NCBI GenBank assembly: GCA_011523845.1
Contig: WTFV01000011.1
Location: 35,663 to 68,870, forward strand
Reading direction: 5' to 3'
From: Acidobacteriota bacterium
GTDB lineage: Bacteria; Acidobacteriota; Vicinamibacteria; Vicinamibacterales; UBA8438
DNA: 33,208 bases
Shown here: positions 24,796 through 33,208 of the stretch, piece by piece
Layout: every line of letters begins with the position of its first letter
How positions within the stretch are numbered: the stretch's first letter is position 1
Notes under the pieces: generated by a model
Told to the model about the DNA's origin: nothing
What the model saw: the letters and a program-made list of their open reading frames with translations, nothing else
Databases searched by the model: none
Translations under genes and position numbers: made by a program

Positions 24796-27700
24796 ATGAG
24801 GAAGACACGATTCGGCGCTCTGATCCCGCTCGTCGTGCTCGCGGTCGGGCTCGGCGGGTACCTCTCCGGCGGCGTCGCGACCGCGTCGGCCCAGGAGCCG
24901 GCGCAGCCGCTCGAGTTCCACCGTGACATCCGGCCGATTCTCGCCGAGTCGTGCCTGCTGTGCCACGGTCCCAACGATGCCATCCGGCAGGCCGACCTGC
25001 GATTCGACACCGACGAGTTTCTCGATCGGGTCGTCGTGCCGGGCGACGCGGAAGCCAGCGCGCTCTACGAGCGGCTGACCACCGAGGACCCCATCAGGAA
25101 GATGCCGCCGGCCGGCATGTCGCTGACCGACGAGCAGATCGACCTCGTCCGCCAGTGGATCGACGGCGGGGCGGAAATGGGGACCGCGCTGGCCGACGCG
25201 GATGTGCCGGCCATGCCCGAGCGGATCGTCGACTTCGCGCGCGAGGTGCGGCCGATCCTCTCCGAGAACTGCTTCACCTGCCACGGGCCGGACGCGGAGG
25301 CGCGCCAGCGCGGCCTGCGCCTGGACGTGGCGGAAGGGCCCTTCTCGGATCGCGGCGAGTTCGGCGGTCCGGTCATCACGCCCGGCAACGCCGACGAGAG
25401 CCTGCTGATCCACCGCGTGAGCGCCGAAGACGCCCGCGTGCGCATGCCCTACCGGCTGGGCCTGAACACCCCGGTCATGCCGGGCACCGACGAGGACGCC
25501 CTCGACCCCGGCGAGATCGAGACGCTGCGCCTGTGGATCGATCAGGGGGCCGAGTGGCAGTCGCACTGGGCGTTCATCCCGCCGGAGCGGCACTCGGTGC
25601 CGCCGGTGGCCGGCGCCGAGTGGGTCCGCAACCCGATCGACAACTTCGTCAAGTCCCGACTGGAGCAGGAAGGCAGGGAGCCCTCTCCCGAGGCCGATCT
25701 CCTCACGCTGCTCCGCCGGGTCACCTTCGATCTGACCGGGCTCCCGCCGACGGACGGCGATATCGCCACGGTTCTCAGCGACGACTCGCCCGACGCCTAC
25801 GAGCGGCACGTCGACCGCATGCTCGAGTCGGAGGGATACGGCGAGCGGATGGCCGCCGAGTGGCTCGACGGCGCCCGCTACGCCGACTCCAGCGGGTATC
25901 AGACCGATGCCCCGCGGCAGATGTGGCGCTACCGCGACTGGGTGATCAACGCCTACAACGACAACATGCCGTTCGATCAGTTCACCATCGAGCAGATCGC
26001 CGGCGACATGCTCCCCGACGCCACCCTCGATCAGCGGATCGCCACCGCCTTCAACCGCAACCACGGCCAGAACGGCGAGGGCGGCATCGTCCCCGAGGAG
26101 TTCCTGGTCGAGAACGTGGTCGATCGCGTGTCGACGACGGGCACCGTGTGGATGGGCCTGACGCTGGGGTGCGCGCGCTGCCACGACCACAAGTTCGACC
26201 CGATCTCGCAGAAGGAGTTCTACGAGATCTACGCCTACTTCAACAACATCCCCGAGCGGGGCAACCTGCGCGGCCTCGGCGCGAAGGCGTTCAAGTACTT
26301 CAACTCGCCGCCGCTCGTCACCGCGCCGACCGACGCGGACTTCGCGCAACTGGCCGAGTTCGACGAGAGGCTCGCCGCGGCCCGCGAGGAGTTCGCGAGC
26401 CTCGAGGCCGAGTCGGCCGACGCGCGGGCCGAGTGGGAGAGCTCGCTGGCCGGAGCCTGGCCGATCGACTGGGTCCTGCGCGACAAGCTCCTGGTCCATC
26501 ACCCGCTCGACGGCGACATCGGCGGCACCTACAGCGGCGAGTCGGTGATTCCGCACCAGGGGGTGACCTCCCACCTGCGGACCCCCAGGGAACCGGTGAG
26601 CTACAAGTTCCCGATCAACGTGACGCTGGAGGACGGCCTGCCGCGCTTCGCCCCCGGCCGGGTGGGCGAGGCGATGAGCTTCGACGGCAAGCGGTTCATC
26701 AACGCCGGCGACATCGCCAACTTCACCTACGCCGAGCCGTTCACCCTGGCCGCCTGGATCTATCCGACCGCTGCCGACGGCGTGATCGTGTCGCGCGCGC
26801 TGGCCGGCGACCAGGGCGAGCAGGGGTGGGGCCTGTATCTGCTGGAAGGCAAGCTGCAGGTCAACCTGTCGCAGCGCTACGCGGACGACGGGCTGCGGAT
26901 CGAGTCGGTGGACACGCTGCCGCTCAACGAATGGCAGCACGTGCTGGTGACCTACGACGGAAGCCTGGTCCCCGAGAGCTTCCGGATCTACGTGAACGGC
27001 GAGTCCCGGGAGATCAACCCGCTGCTCGACGGCATCAACAACCCGATGCGGACGCGGGAGCCGTTGCGCATCGGGGCCAGCGGGTCCGCTCCGGAAGGGT
27101 CCGGCGCCACCGATTCGAGGCCCCGGTTCCAGGGGATGATCGACGACGTCCGCATCTACATGGAGGCCCTGACGCCCGAGCAGGCGGCCGTCGTGGCGAC
27201 CGGGGAGACGCTGACCGAGATCGCCCGCATCGCGCCGGCCGGCCGGACGGCCGGGCAGGCCGAGAAGCTGCGGCTCGCCTTCCTCGACCAGTACGCGGCG
27301 CCGGAGGTGCGGGACGCGTGGCAGAACGTCAAGGACCTCGAGCGCGAGCGCGCGGCGCTCTGGGACAGCTTCCCCACCGTCATGGTGATGGAGGAGATGG
27401 AGCCGAGGCGCGACACGTTCCGGCTGATTCGCGGCGCCTACGACGTACCGGGCGAGCGGGTGGATCCCGGCGTGCCGGCGGTGCTGCCGCCGATGCCGGA
27501 CGGTGTGTCGAACGACCGTCTGGGGTTCGCCCAGTGGCTCGTCCAGCCCGACCACCCGCTCACCGCCCGCGTGGCCGTGAACCGCTTCTGGCAGATGTAC
27601 TTCGGGACCGGCCTGGTCAAGACGTCCGAGAACTTCGGGCTGCAAGGGGAGTACCCCAGCCATCCCGAGCTGCTGGACTGGCTGGCGACCACGTTCATCG

Positions 27701-28449
27701 ACTCCGGCTGGGACGTCAAGGCGCTGCAGCGGGCCATCGTGACCAGCTCGACCTATCGCCAGGCGTCGAATCTGACACCGGAGGTGCTCGAGGAGGACCC
27801 GGAGAACCGGCTCCTGGCGCGCGGACCGCGCCAGCGCATGACCGCGCAGATGATCCGCGACCAGGCGCTCTCGATCGCCGATCTGCTCGTCCCCAGGCTC
27901 GGCGGGCCGTCGGTCAGGCCGTACCAGCCCGAGGGCCTCTGGGAAGAGCAGAGCAGCCAGGAGTACAGGCAGTCCACGGGCGACGACCTGTTCCGCCGCA
28001 GCCTCTACACCTACTGGAAGCGGACGCTCGCCCCGCCGTCGATGCTGGCGTTCGATTCCTCGACCCGCGAGACCTGCATCGTCCGCCTCAGCCGGACGAA
28101 TACGCCGCTGCAGGCCCTGAACCTGATGAACGACGTCACCTACGTGGAGGCGGCGCGCAGGCTGGGCGAGCGGATGATCACCGAGGGCGGCACCACGCCG
28201 GACGACCGGATCAATTACGCCTACCGCCTGGCGACGGGGCATCGGCCTTCGGCGGACGCGCGGGCGGTCCTGCGCGAGACCTTCGACGACTTCCTGGGCA
28301 CCTACCAGGCCGACCGGGATGCGGCGCTCGAGTTCGTCGACGTGGGCGAGACGCCCCGCGACGAAACGCTGGACGTCGCGGAGCTGGCCTCCTACCAGAT
28401 GGTCGCCAGCATGATTCTGAACCTCGACCGGACCATCACAAAGGACTGA
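24796..28449 (+). CDS. PSD1 / planctomycete cytochrome-domain protein (DUF1549-LamG-DUF1553)
   Basis: A 1217-residue exported protein. The signal peptide ends near ASAQ (residue 33). Two PSCyt1 domains carry CLLCH (53-57) and CFTCH (159-163). DUF1549 (about 279-500) carries a third haem motif, CARCH (459-463, in LGCARCHDHKFDPIS). A LamG-like beta-sandwich follows at about 570-795 (EAMSFDGKRFINAGDI, FTLAAWIYPT, NEWQHVLVTYDGS, IDDVRIY). DUF1553 occupies about 905-1170 (LGFAQWLVQPDHPLTARVAVNRFWQMYFG, TNTPLQALNLMND). The start at 24796 is preferred over in-frame ATGs at 24778 and 24790 because GAGGA lies eight bases before it and the predicted transcript starts after 24778. DUF1501 follows after three bases. 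Such proteins may transfer electrons and bind polysaccharide on the cell surface. The substrate is unknown. Confidence 0.96.
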   Translation: MRKTRFGALIPLVVLAVGLGGYLSGGVATASAQEPAQPLEFHRDIRPILAESCLLCHGPNDAIRQADLRFDTDEFLDRVVVPGDAEASALYERLTTEDPIRKMPPAGMSLTDEQIDLVRQWIDGGAEMGTALADADVPAMPERIVDFAREVRPILSENCFTCHGPDAEARQRGLRLDVAEGPFSDRGEFGGPVITPGNADESLLIHRVSAEDARVRMPYRLGLNTPVMPGTDEDALDPGEIETLRLWIDQGAEWQSHWAFIPPERHSVPPVAGAEWVRNPIDNFVKSRLEQEGREPSPEADLLTLLRRVTFDLTGLPPTDGDIATVLSDDSPDAYERHVDRMLESEGYGERMAAEWLDGARYADSSGYQTDAPRQMWRYRDWVINAYNDNMPFDQFTIEQIAGDMLPDATLDQRIATAFNRNHGQNGEGGIVPEEFLVENVVDRVSTTGTVWMGLTLGCARCHDHKFDPISQKEFYEIYAYFNNIPERGNLRGLGAKAFKYFNSPPLVTAPTDADFAQLAEFDERLAAAREEFASLEAESADARAEWESSLAGAWPIDWVLRDKLLVHHPLDGDIGGTYSGESVIPHQGVTSHLRTPREPVSYKFPINVTLEDGLPRFAPGRVGEAMSFDGKRFINAGDIANFTYAEPFTLAAWIYPTAADGVIVSRALAGDQGEQGWGLYLLEGKLQVNLSQRYADDGLRIESVDTLPLNEWQHVLVTYDGSLVPESFRIYVNGESREINPLLDGINNPMRTREPLRIGASGSAPEGSGATDSRPRFQGMIDDVRIYMEALTPEQAAVVATGETLTEIARIAPAGRTAGQAEKLRLAFLDQYAAPEVRDAWQNVKDLERERAALWDSFPTVMVMEEMEPRRDTFRLIRGAYDVPGERVDPGVPAVLPPMPDGVSNDRLGFAQWLVQPDHPLTARVAVNRFWQMYFGTGLVKTSENFGLQGEYPSHPELLDWLATTFIDSGWDVKALQRAIVTSSTYRQASNLTPEVLEEDPENRLLARGPRQRMTAQMIRDQALSIADLLVPRLGGPSVRPYQPEGLWEEQSSQEYRQSTGDDLFRRSLYTYWKRTLAPPSMLAFDSSTRETCIVRLSRTNTPLQALNLMNDVTYVEAARRLGERMITEGGTTPDDRINYAYRLATGHRPSADARAVLRETFDDFLGTYQADRDAALEFVDVGETPRDETLDVAELASYQMVASMILNLDRTITKD

Positions 28450-28452
28450 CCG

Positions 28453-29901
28453 ATGAAACCGCAAACCGACATGCAGACGCTGCTCTCTCGCCGGCGGTTT
28501 CTCAAGCGCTCGAGCACCGGGCTCGGCGCGGCCGCGCTGGCGACGCTGTTCCGCGAGGATCTGCTGGCCAGGGCAGCCACCGCCGAGGCGGTCGGCGGGC
28601 TGCCGGGGCTGCCCCACTTCGCGCCCAAGGCCAAGCGCGTCATCTACCTGTTCCAGGGCGGCGCGCCGTCGCAGCACGAGCTGTGGGATTACAAGCCGAA
28701 GCTGGCGGAGCTGTACGGCACCGACCTGCCGGATTCGGTCCGCCAGGGACAGCGCCTGACTCCGATGACGGCGTCGCAGGCCGGCTTCCCCATCGTCCCG
28801 TCCAAGTTCAAGTTCGCCCAGCACGGCGAGTCGGGACAGTGGATCAGCGAGCTGATGCCGCATACCGCCAAGGTGGCCGATGAGCTCTGCTTCATCAAGA
28901 CGATGCACACCGAGGCGATCAACCACGACCCGGGCATGACCTTCCTGCAGACCGGCGCCCAGTTGGCGGGCCGGCCCAGCGTCGGCGCCTGGCTGTCGTA
29001 CGGTCTCGGCAGCATGAACCAGGACCTGCCCACCTTCGTCGTCATGGTCTCGAGCCGCGGCGGCAACCAGGTGTACGACCGGCTGTGGGGCAACGGGTTC
29101 CTGCCCTCCGAGTACCAGGGGGTCAAGTTCCTCTCCACCGGCGACCCGGTCCTGTACCTGTCGAATCCCGGGGGCGTCGACCGCAACGCGCGGCGCCGCT
29201 TCCTGGACGCGCTGGGCAAGCTCAACCGGCAGGACCAGGAGGAGTTCGGCGACCCGGAGACGGCCACCCGCATCTCCCAGTACGAGATGGCCTACCGCAT
29301 GCAGGCCTCCGTGCCGGAGCTCACGGACCTGTCGGACGAGCCGGAGTCGACCTTCGAGCGCTACGGGCCCGATTCGAAGACGCCGGGGACGTTCGCGGCC
29401 AACTGCCTGCTGGCCCGGCGGCTGGCGGAGCGCGACGTGCGCTTCATCGAGGTCTTCCACCGGGGTTGGGACATGCACACCCAGCTCCCGCGGCGGATCC
29501 AGACGCAGGCCCAGGACGTCGACCAGCCGCAGGCGGCGCTGATCCAGGACCTGAAGGAGCGCGGGATGCTGGACGACACGCTGGTCGTCTGGGGCGGCGA
29601 GTTCGGCCGCACCGTGTTCTGCCAGGGCCGGCTCACGGAGGAGACCTACGGCCGGGACCACCATCCGCGGGCGTTCACCATCTGGATGGCGGGCGGCGGC
29701 AGCAAGGCGGGCACGACCTACGGCGAGACCGACGACTTCGCCTTCAACATCGTCAAGGACCCGGTGCACATCCACGACCTGCACGCCACGATGCTGCACC
29801 TGCTCGGCATCGACCACACGCGGTTGACCTACCCGTACCAGGGCCGGAACTTCCGGCTGACGGACGTCCACGGGGAGATCGTCGACGGGGTGGTGGCGTA
29901 G
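28453..29901 (+). CDS. DUF1501 family Tat-exported sulfatase-like protein
   Basis: A 482-residue protein. SRRRFLKRSSTGLGAAALATLF is a clear twin-arginine signal. The DUF1501 pattern follows: KRVIYLFQGGAPSQHELWDYKP, LMPHTAKVADELCFIKTMHTEAINHDPGMTFLQTG, SVGAWLSYGLGS, LPTFVVM, FIEVFHRGWDMHTQLP, LDDTLVVWGGEFGRTVFCQG, GRDHHPRAFTIWMAGGGSK, and HDLHATMLHLLGIDHTRLTYPYQGRNFRLTDVHG. The fold belongs to the alkaline phosphatase/sulfatase group, with metal-binding His/Asp in HDLHATML and GRDHHP. It starts three bases after PSD1 with AAGGA upstream, and the two form a strict pair in this lineage. Confidence 0.96.
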   Translation: MKPQTDMQTLLSRRRFLKRSSTGLGAAALATLFREDLLARAATAEAVGGLPGLPHFAPKAKRVIYLFQGGAPSQHELWDYKPKLAELYGTDLPDSVRQGQRLTPMTASQAGFPIVPSKFKFAQHGESGQWISELMPHTAKVADELCFIKTMHTEAINHDPGMTFLQTGAQLAGRPSVGAWLSYGLGSMNQDLPTFVVMVSSRGGNQVYDRLWGNGFLPSEYQGVKFLSTGDPVLYLSNPGGVDRNARRRFLDALGKLNRQDQEEFGDPETATRISQYEMAYRMQASVPELTDLSDEPESTFERYGPDSKTPGTFAANCLLARRLAERDVRFIEVFHRGWDMHTQLPRRIQTQAQDVDQPQAALIQDLKERGMLDDTLVVWGGEFGRTVFCQGRLTEETYGRDHHPRAFTIWMAGGGSKAGTTYGETDDFAFNIVKDPVHIHDLHATMLHLLGIDHTRLTYPYQGRNFRLTDVHGEIVDGVVA

Positions 29902-29925
29902 CCGGGGCGCGACGGCTGCTTCCGC

Positions 29926-29970
29926 AACGGCGGCATCGGGACATCCCCGGTGCCGCCGTTCGTTTCTCTC
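29926..29970 (+). terminator. Strong rho-independent terminator of the PSD1-DUF1501 operon
   Basis: AACGGCGGCA (29926-29935) pairs perfectly with TGCCGCCGTT (29951-29960). An inner CGGG/CCCG extends the stem, and CGTTTCTCTC follows. It lies 25 bases after the DUF1501 stop. Confidence 0.85.
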
Positions 29971-30050
29971 CGCTCCGTCCAACCGGTCGCCCGCCTGCAC
30001 TGACTAACCGCGCCACGATTCTCGATCCGGAATTCCTCTTCCGCTCCACC

Positions 30051-30080
30051 TTGAACGGCCGGCTTTGGACCGCTGATAAT
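30051..30080 (+). promoter_or_regulatory. Candidate promoter of the DUF4062 gene
   Basis: TTGAAC (30051-30056), 18 bases, then GATAAT (30075-30080). The -10 matches at five of six positions, and a CGGAG ribosome site lies between the predicted start of transcription and the ATG at 30099. Confidence 0.45.
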
Positions 30081-30098
30081 GGGCGCGCGGAGCAACCC

Positions 30099-31592
30099 AT
30101 GAAGCCGCTCGGCATCTTCATCAGCAGCGTGCAACGCGAGTTCGCCGAGGAACGCGCCGTGTTGCGCGACTACCTGCGGGGCGATCCGCTGATGCGGCGG
30201 TTCTTCGACCCGTTCCTGTTCGAGGGCGTTCCGGCGACGGATCGGCGCCCCGACGATCTCTACCTGGACGAGGTCGAGCGGAGCGACCTCTACGTGGGGT
30301 TGTTCGGGCGCGACTACGGCACGGAGGACGAGCAGGGCATCTCTCCGACCGAGCGAGAGTTCGACCACGCCGCCGCGCTCGGCAAGCATCGCCTGATCTT
30401 CGTGAAGGGCGCGAACGGCGACGCCCGCCACCCGAAGATGCAGGCGCTGATCGGCAGAGCCCAAGCAGGATTGGTTCGCAAGCGATTCAGCACTGCGGCC
30501 GAGCTCGTGGCCGGGCTGTACGCGGCGCTGGTGGAGTATCTGAACGCCAAGGAACTGATTCGGTGGGGACCGTTCGACGCGGCGCCGTGCACGGGAGCGG
30601 AGCTGGACGACCTCGATGACGGCAGGATGACGTCCTTCATTCGCACGGCTCGCCGGGCGCGGCAGTTCCCGCTGCACGAAGATACATCCGCCGTCGACCT
30701 GCTGGAGCACTTGAATCTGGTGAACGACGGGCGACCGACGAACGCCGCAGTGCTGTTGTTCGGGAGGGCTCCGCAGCGGTTTCTCCTCTCCTCCGAGGTC
30801 AAGTGCGCCCACTTTCACGGGACCCAGGTCGCCAAGCCGATCCCTTCCTACCAGGTGTACAAGGGAACGGCCTTCGAGCTGGTCGATCAGGCGGTGGACT
30901 TCGTGCTCAGCAAGATCAACAGATCGATCGGGACACGCGCGGAGAGCGTCCAGGCCCCTCGAACATACGAAATCCCACCGGAAGTCGTGACCGAGGCCAT
31001 CGTCAACGCGGTAGCCCACCGTGACTACACGGACAACGGCAGCGTTCAGGTCATGCTCTTCGCGGATCGGCTGGAGATCTGGAATCCCGGGCGGCTACCG
31101 CCGCCGCTGACGCTCGAGAAACTGCGCGTCGCTCATCGGTCGGTGCCCGGCAATCCGCTGCTGGCGGAATCCCTCTACCTTGCGGAGTACATCGAGAGAA
31201 TGGGAACCGGCACGCTGGACATGATCCGCCGATGCCGGGATGCCGGTCTGCGGGAGCCGGAGTTCGAGGCCACTGGCGAGTTCGTGACCAGAATCCGCCG
31301 CGCGGCGCTCGCCGGGCAGCCTGTGGTGTTCACCAACCGAAAGGAAACTCTCGGCACTACCCAGAAAACGAGTCGGCCTACCCAAGAAACTACCCAAGAA
31401 ATCAGCGCCAACACCCGGGAACGGATTCTCGCCCTGCTCAGGGCAGAACCCGAGATCACGCGGCGCAGGATCGCCGAACGCATCGGCATTACGCCGGACG
31501 GAGTCAAGTACCATCTGCGCAGACTGCGAGCCGCGGGCGTCATCCGCCACGTCGGAGCGACCAAGGCCGGCCGCTGGGAGGTGACGAGATGA
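30099..31592 (+). CDS. DUF4062 - ATP-binding (COG2865-like) - winged-helix fusion protein
   Basis: A 497-residue cytoplasmic protein. Residues 4-145 form a DUF4062 domain (GIFISSVQREFAEERAVLRDYL, FEGVPATDRRPDDLYLDEVERSDLYVGLFGRDYG, SPTEREFDHAAALGKHRLIFVKG). Residues about 165-420 match the ATP-binding half of COG2865-type transcriptional regulators (EDTSAVDLLEHLNLVNDGRPTNAAVLLFG; EVVTEAIVNAVAHRDYTDNGSVQV with Glu299, Asn303 and His307; DRLEIWNPGRLPPPLT; EYIERMGTGTLDMI). Residues 430-497 are a winged helix (RILALLRAEPEITRRRIAERIGITPDGVKYHLRRLRAAGVI). COG2865 proteins usually begin with an AlbA_2 domain; here DUF4062 takes that place. The start has CGGAG upstream; the reading frame runs further back into the upstream gene without support. 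It is monocistronic. A sensing or defence regulator is plausible but unproven. Confidence 0.9.
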   Translation: MKPLGIFISSVQREFAEERAVLRDYLRGDPLMRRFFDPFLFEGVPATDRRPDDLYLDEVERSDLYVGLFGRDYGTEDEQGISPTEREFDHAAALGKHRLIFVKGANGDARHPKMQALIGRAQAGLVRKRFSTAAELVAGLYAALVEYLNAKELIRWGPFDAAPCTGAELDDLDDGRMTSFIRTARRARQFPLHEDTSAVDLLEHLNLVNDGRPTNAAVLLFGRAPQRFLLSSEVKCAHFHGTQVAKPIPSYQVYKGTAFELVDQAVDFVLSKINRSIGTRAESVQAPRTYEIPPEVVTEAIVNAVAHRDYTDNGSVQVMLFADRLEIWNPGRLPPPLTLEKLRVAHRSVPGNPLLAESLYLAEYIERMGTGTLDMIRRCRDAGLREPEFEATGEFVTRIRRAALAGQPVVFTNRKETLGTTQKTSRPTQETTQEISANTRERILALLRAEPEITRRRIAERIGITPDGVKYHLRRLRAAGVIRHVGATKAGRWEVTR

Positions 31593-31610
31593 TGACCTCC
31601 GGCAGGCGGC

Positions 31611-31850
31611 TCACGGGTCCTGGTCGCGGAGTCGATTGACGAGGTCGAGGTCGGGCCGCGCCCCTTCGCCAGCGGCATCCGGTTGCGCGGCGAAGACGGG
31701 CACACCGTTTCTGATCGCCGGCGCTTCCTCGGGTTCCAGCGCCCGCAGAATCAACTCCGACGCGATGGCGCCGAGCGTCTTGTGACGCTGCCGTGCAAGC
31801 TGGCGCACCCTGGCCAGCGCCTCGGTGGACAGGTTCAGGGTGGTATTCAT
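31611..31850 (-). CDS. Orphan ribbon-helix-helix antitoxin-like protein
   Basis: A 79-residue protein. MNTTLNLSTEALARVRQLARQRHKTLGAIASELILRALEP is a ribbon-helix-helix domain of the VapB/CopG type, and the tail (PVFAAQPDAAGEGARPDLDLVNRLRDQD) resembles toxin-binding ends. No toxin follows: the DUF4062 gene ends on the opposite strand 18 bases away. Reading on from the GTGA-like junction at its stop gives no PIN motif. The toxin appears to have been lost, or this is a solitary regulator. Confidence 0.8.
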   Translation of the reverse strand: MNTTLNLSTEALARVRQLARQRHKTLGAIASELILRALEPEEAPAIRNGVPVFAAQPDAAGEGARPDLDLVNRLRDQDP

Positions 31851-31991
31851 GAGCCGGCCCTGCTCAGTCTACCTCCCCCTGTGATGCTGCGCATCGAGCA
31901 GCACCGGCTTCCCACCCGGCGAACGCAAAAGCCCTGGCGTGCGAACTCGGTACGCGTTTTCGGAGACGACGCCTGCGGCACAGCACGGCCT

Positions 31992-33185
31992 TTACGGCAT
32001 CGTCAGCAGCGGCGCCACCCCCGCCGGCAGGTGCTGGTCGAACGCGATCAGCAGGACGGCGTCGGAGACGTGCTGCGCCATCAGGTCCACCAGATCCACC
32101 AGGTTGGTCGAGCCCCCGACCGCCTCCAGGGCGCTGGCGTAGGCCTCCGGGGTCACGGTGTGGGGGCCGAAGAGCTGGCGGCCGAACTCGATGAGCGCCG
32201 CTTCCTTCTCTCCCAGTCCAGTGACCGATCCACCGTCACGGATGACGTCGATGAGCGCCGGGTCGAGGCCGTTCTCGACCGCCGCGGGCTCGGTGAGGGT
32301 CCAGGTGTACTGGTCGTCGTACGCGCGGGCGGTCACCAGGATCGCCAGGTCGAGGAGCGGCCGCGCCACGTTCGCTTCCAGCGACTCGCGCCCTGCGCCG
32401 TGGCCGCGGATCTGTCCGGGTCCCGTCCCCTGCGGAGAGAGCGTCCGGCCGTAGAGGCTGGGAGTGGAACGCAGCGTCTGGGCCGGGGCGGGCAGCAGCG
32501 GCAGGCGGCTGCGCGATTGCGGGTCCACGTCGTCCGGCTGCGTGAACGGCAGCGGCAGGAACTGCGGCCAGCCGGGCGGCATGTGCTGGTTGAACGCGGC
32601 CAGCCGCCCCGCGGTGCCCGCGTAGCGCGCCATCAGGTCGACGACGTCGACGAAGTTGGCCTCGCCGAACAGCTCCACTGCGCGCCGGTAGGTCTCTGCG
32701 CCGAGGTGGCGCGCGCCGTAGATCTCGCGGCCCGCCTGGATGATGACCGCCTCCCGCTCGCCGAGCCCCGACAGCGCCTCGCGGTTGCGCACCACGTCGA
32801 TGACGTCCGGGGCGAGACCGACCGCCACCGCCTCCATCTCGTGCAGCGACCACTCGAAGGGCGCGTCGTGCTCGCGCGCGGTGATCAGGATGGCGAGCTC
32901 CAGCAACGGGCGGCCGACCGGAGATTCCCAGCGGGCGTTCAGACCCGTTCCGGCGCTCCGGATCGTGTTCGCCGCGGCCGACGGACCGCCGGCCGGGTCG
33001 GGCGCGGGCGTCGAGAGCCTGTTGCGCGACTCGGCGTTGACGTCCGCGGGCAGCGACGATTGCGTCGGCGCCCCGGATGCTGGCTCACCGGAGGCGGGTG
33101 CCACGTCGGCCGCAATGAGAAGTGTCGCCAGGCAGGCAGCTACTGCGGACTTCAGGATGAACGGCGGTTTCGTGAACTTGCGCAT
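31992..33185 (-). CDS. Exported protein of two cysteine-less CMD (AhpD-like) repeats
   Basis: A 397-residue protein. The signal-like N-terminus (residues 1-32) is followed by two homologous halves, about 47-215 and 219-397. Each opens with DV(N/D)-(E/Q)SR(N/S)RL and holds a carboxymuconolactone decarboxylase/AhpD-type helical core (RPLLELAILITAREHDAPFEW / RPLLDLAILVTARAYDDQYTW; SGLGEREAVIIQAGREI / TGLGEKEAALIEFGRQL; NFVDVVDLMARYAGTA / NLVDLVDLMAQHVSDA; FNQHMPPG / FDQHLPAG). The AhpD CxxC pair is absent, so peroxidase chemistry is unlikely. The start at 33185 has GGAGGAGAG about eight bases upstream. It is probably a periplasmic decarboxylase-like or binding protein. The gene is complete within the window. 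Confidence 0.92.
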   Translation of the reverse strand: MRKFTKPPFILKSAVAACLATLLIAADVAPASGEPASGAPTQSSLPADVNAESRNRLSTPAPDPAGGPSAAANTIRSAGTGLNARWESPVGRPLLELAILITAREHDAPFEWSLHEMEAVAVGLAPDVIDVVRNREALSGLGEREAVIIQAGREIYGARHLGAETYRRAVELFGEANFVDVVDLMARYAGTAGRLAAFNQHMPPGWPQFLPLPFTQPDDVDPQSRSRLPLLPAPAQTLRSTPSLYGRTLSPQGTGPGQIRGHGAGRESLEANVARPLLDLAILVTARAYDDQYTWTLTEPAAVENGLDPALIDVIRDGGSVTGLGEKEAALIEFGRQLFGPHTVTPEAYASALEAVGGSTNLVDLVDLMAQHVSDAVLLIAFDQHLPAGVAPLLTMP

Positions 33186-33208
33186 TGGTCGACTCTCCTC
33201 CGTCACAT

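Noticed and set aside
24733..30000. A very long open frame on the minus strand across the PSD1 and DUF1501 genes
   Set aside because: It is antisense to two genes with clear family motifs, has no recognisable domain, and has the His/Arg/Gly-rich composition typical of shadow frames in GC-rich DNA.
31593..31613. Remnant of a toxin gene after the orphan antitoxin
   Set aside because: The frame continuing from the GTGA-like junction shows no PIN or RelE motif and runs antisense into the DUF4062 gene.

Overview
This is a high-GC window (around 70% by eye) with no rRNA, tRNA or CRISPR array that I can see. The gene content suggests an acidobacterial genome of the Vicinamibacteria type: two families of 'planctomycete-type' cytochrome/DUF cassettes (DUF1592+DUF1552 and PSD1+DUF1501), a Calx-beta/outer-membrane-barrel giant protein, DUF2911, duplicated Uma2 genes and many small toxin-antitoxin modules. 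This placement is inferred from family content, because no phylogenetic marker is present.

Layout. (1) 2-6140: the 3' part of a giant surface protein (Calx-beta repeats, a beta-barrel, then two near-identical TolB-N-like domains), followed closely by a PAS/PAS histidine kinase whose N-terminal receiver domain is degenerate. (2) 6141-8640: repeat-rich spacer, a divergent pair of Uma2 genes, and an RHH/ParE toxin-antitoxin pair. (3) 8712-14460, minus strand: a DUF1592 cytochrome protein and a DUF1552 Tat-exported protein coupled by a TGATG junction, then a separately terminated secreted ankyrin protein. (4) 14557-19742, minus strand: a second copy of Uma2, a DHA2-type MFS exporter, DUF2911 and class I fumarase. 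A divergent Ste24-type M48 protease follows at 19796-21034. (5) 21180-24445: an accessory patch with a three-gene cassette headed by a TIGR04255 protein and two Phd/VapC modules. One of these carries a duplicated antitoxin tail as a separate 28-codon frame. (6) 24446-24795: no protein gene, but REP-like repeats, hairpins and a terminator. (7) 24796-29970: PSD1/DUF1553 tri-haem-motif protein plus a DUF1501 protein, ending in a strong terminator. (8) 30099-33185: a DUF4062/HATPase/winged-helix fusion protein, an orphan RHH antitoxin, and a secreted protein made of two cysteine-less CMD-like repeats.

How it works together. The two cytochrome/DUF cassettes look like envelope redox or polymer-processing modules, but their substrates are unknown. 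The small modules look like mobile cargo inserted between conserved genes: three toxin-antitoxin pairs, one orphan antitoxin, three Uma2 genes and the TIGR04255 cassette. The strongest candidates for something undescribed are the TIGR04255 three-gene cassette (21180-22972), the antitoxin/mini-antitoxin/toxin chain (23719-24430), the DUF4062-ATPase-wHTH protein (30099-31592), and the barrel protein with twin TolB-like tails. Function for all four is inference from sequence alone.
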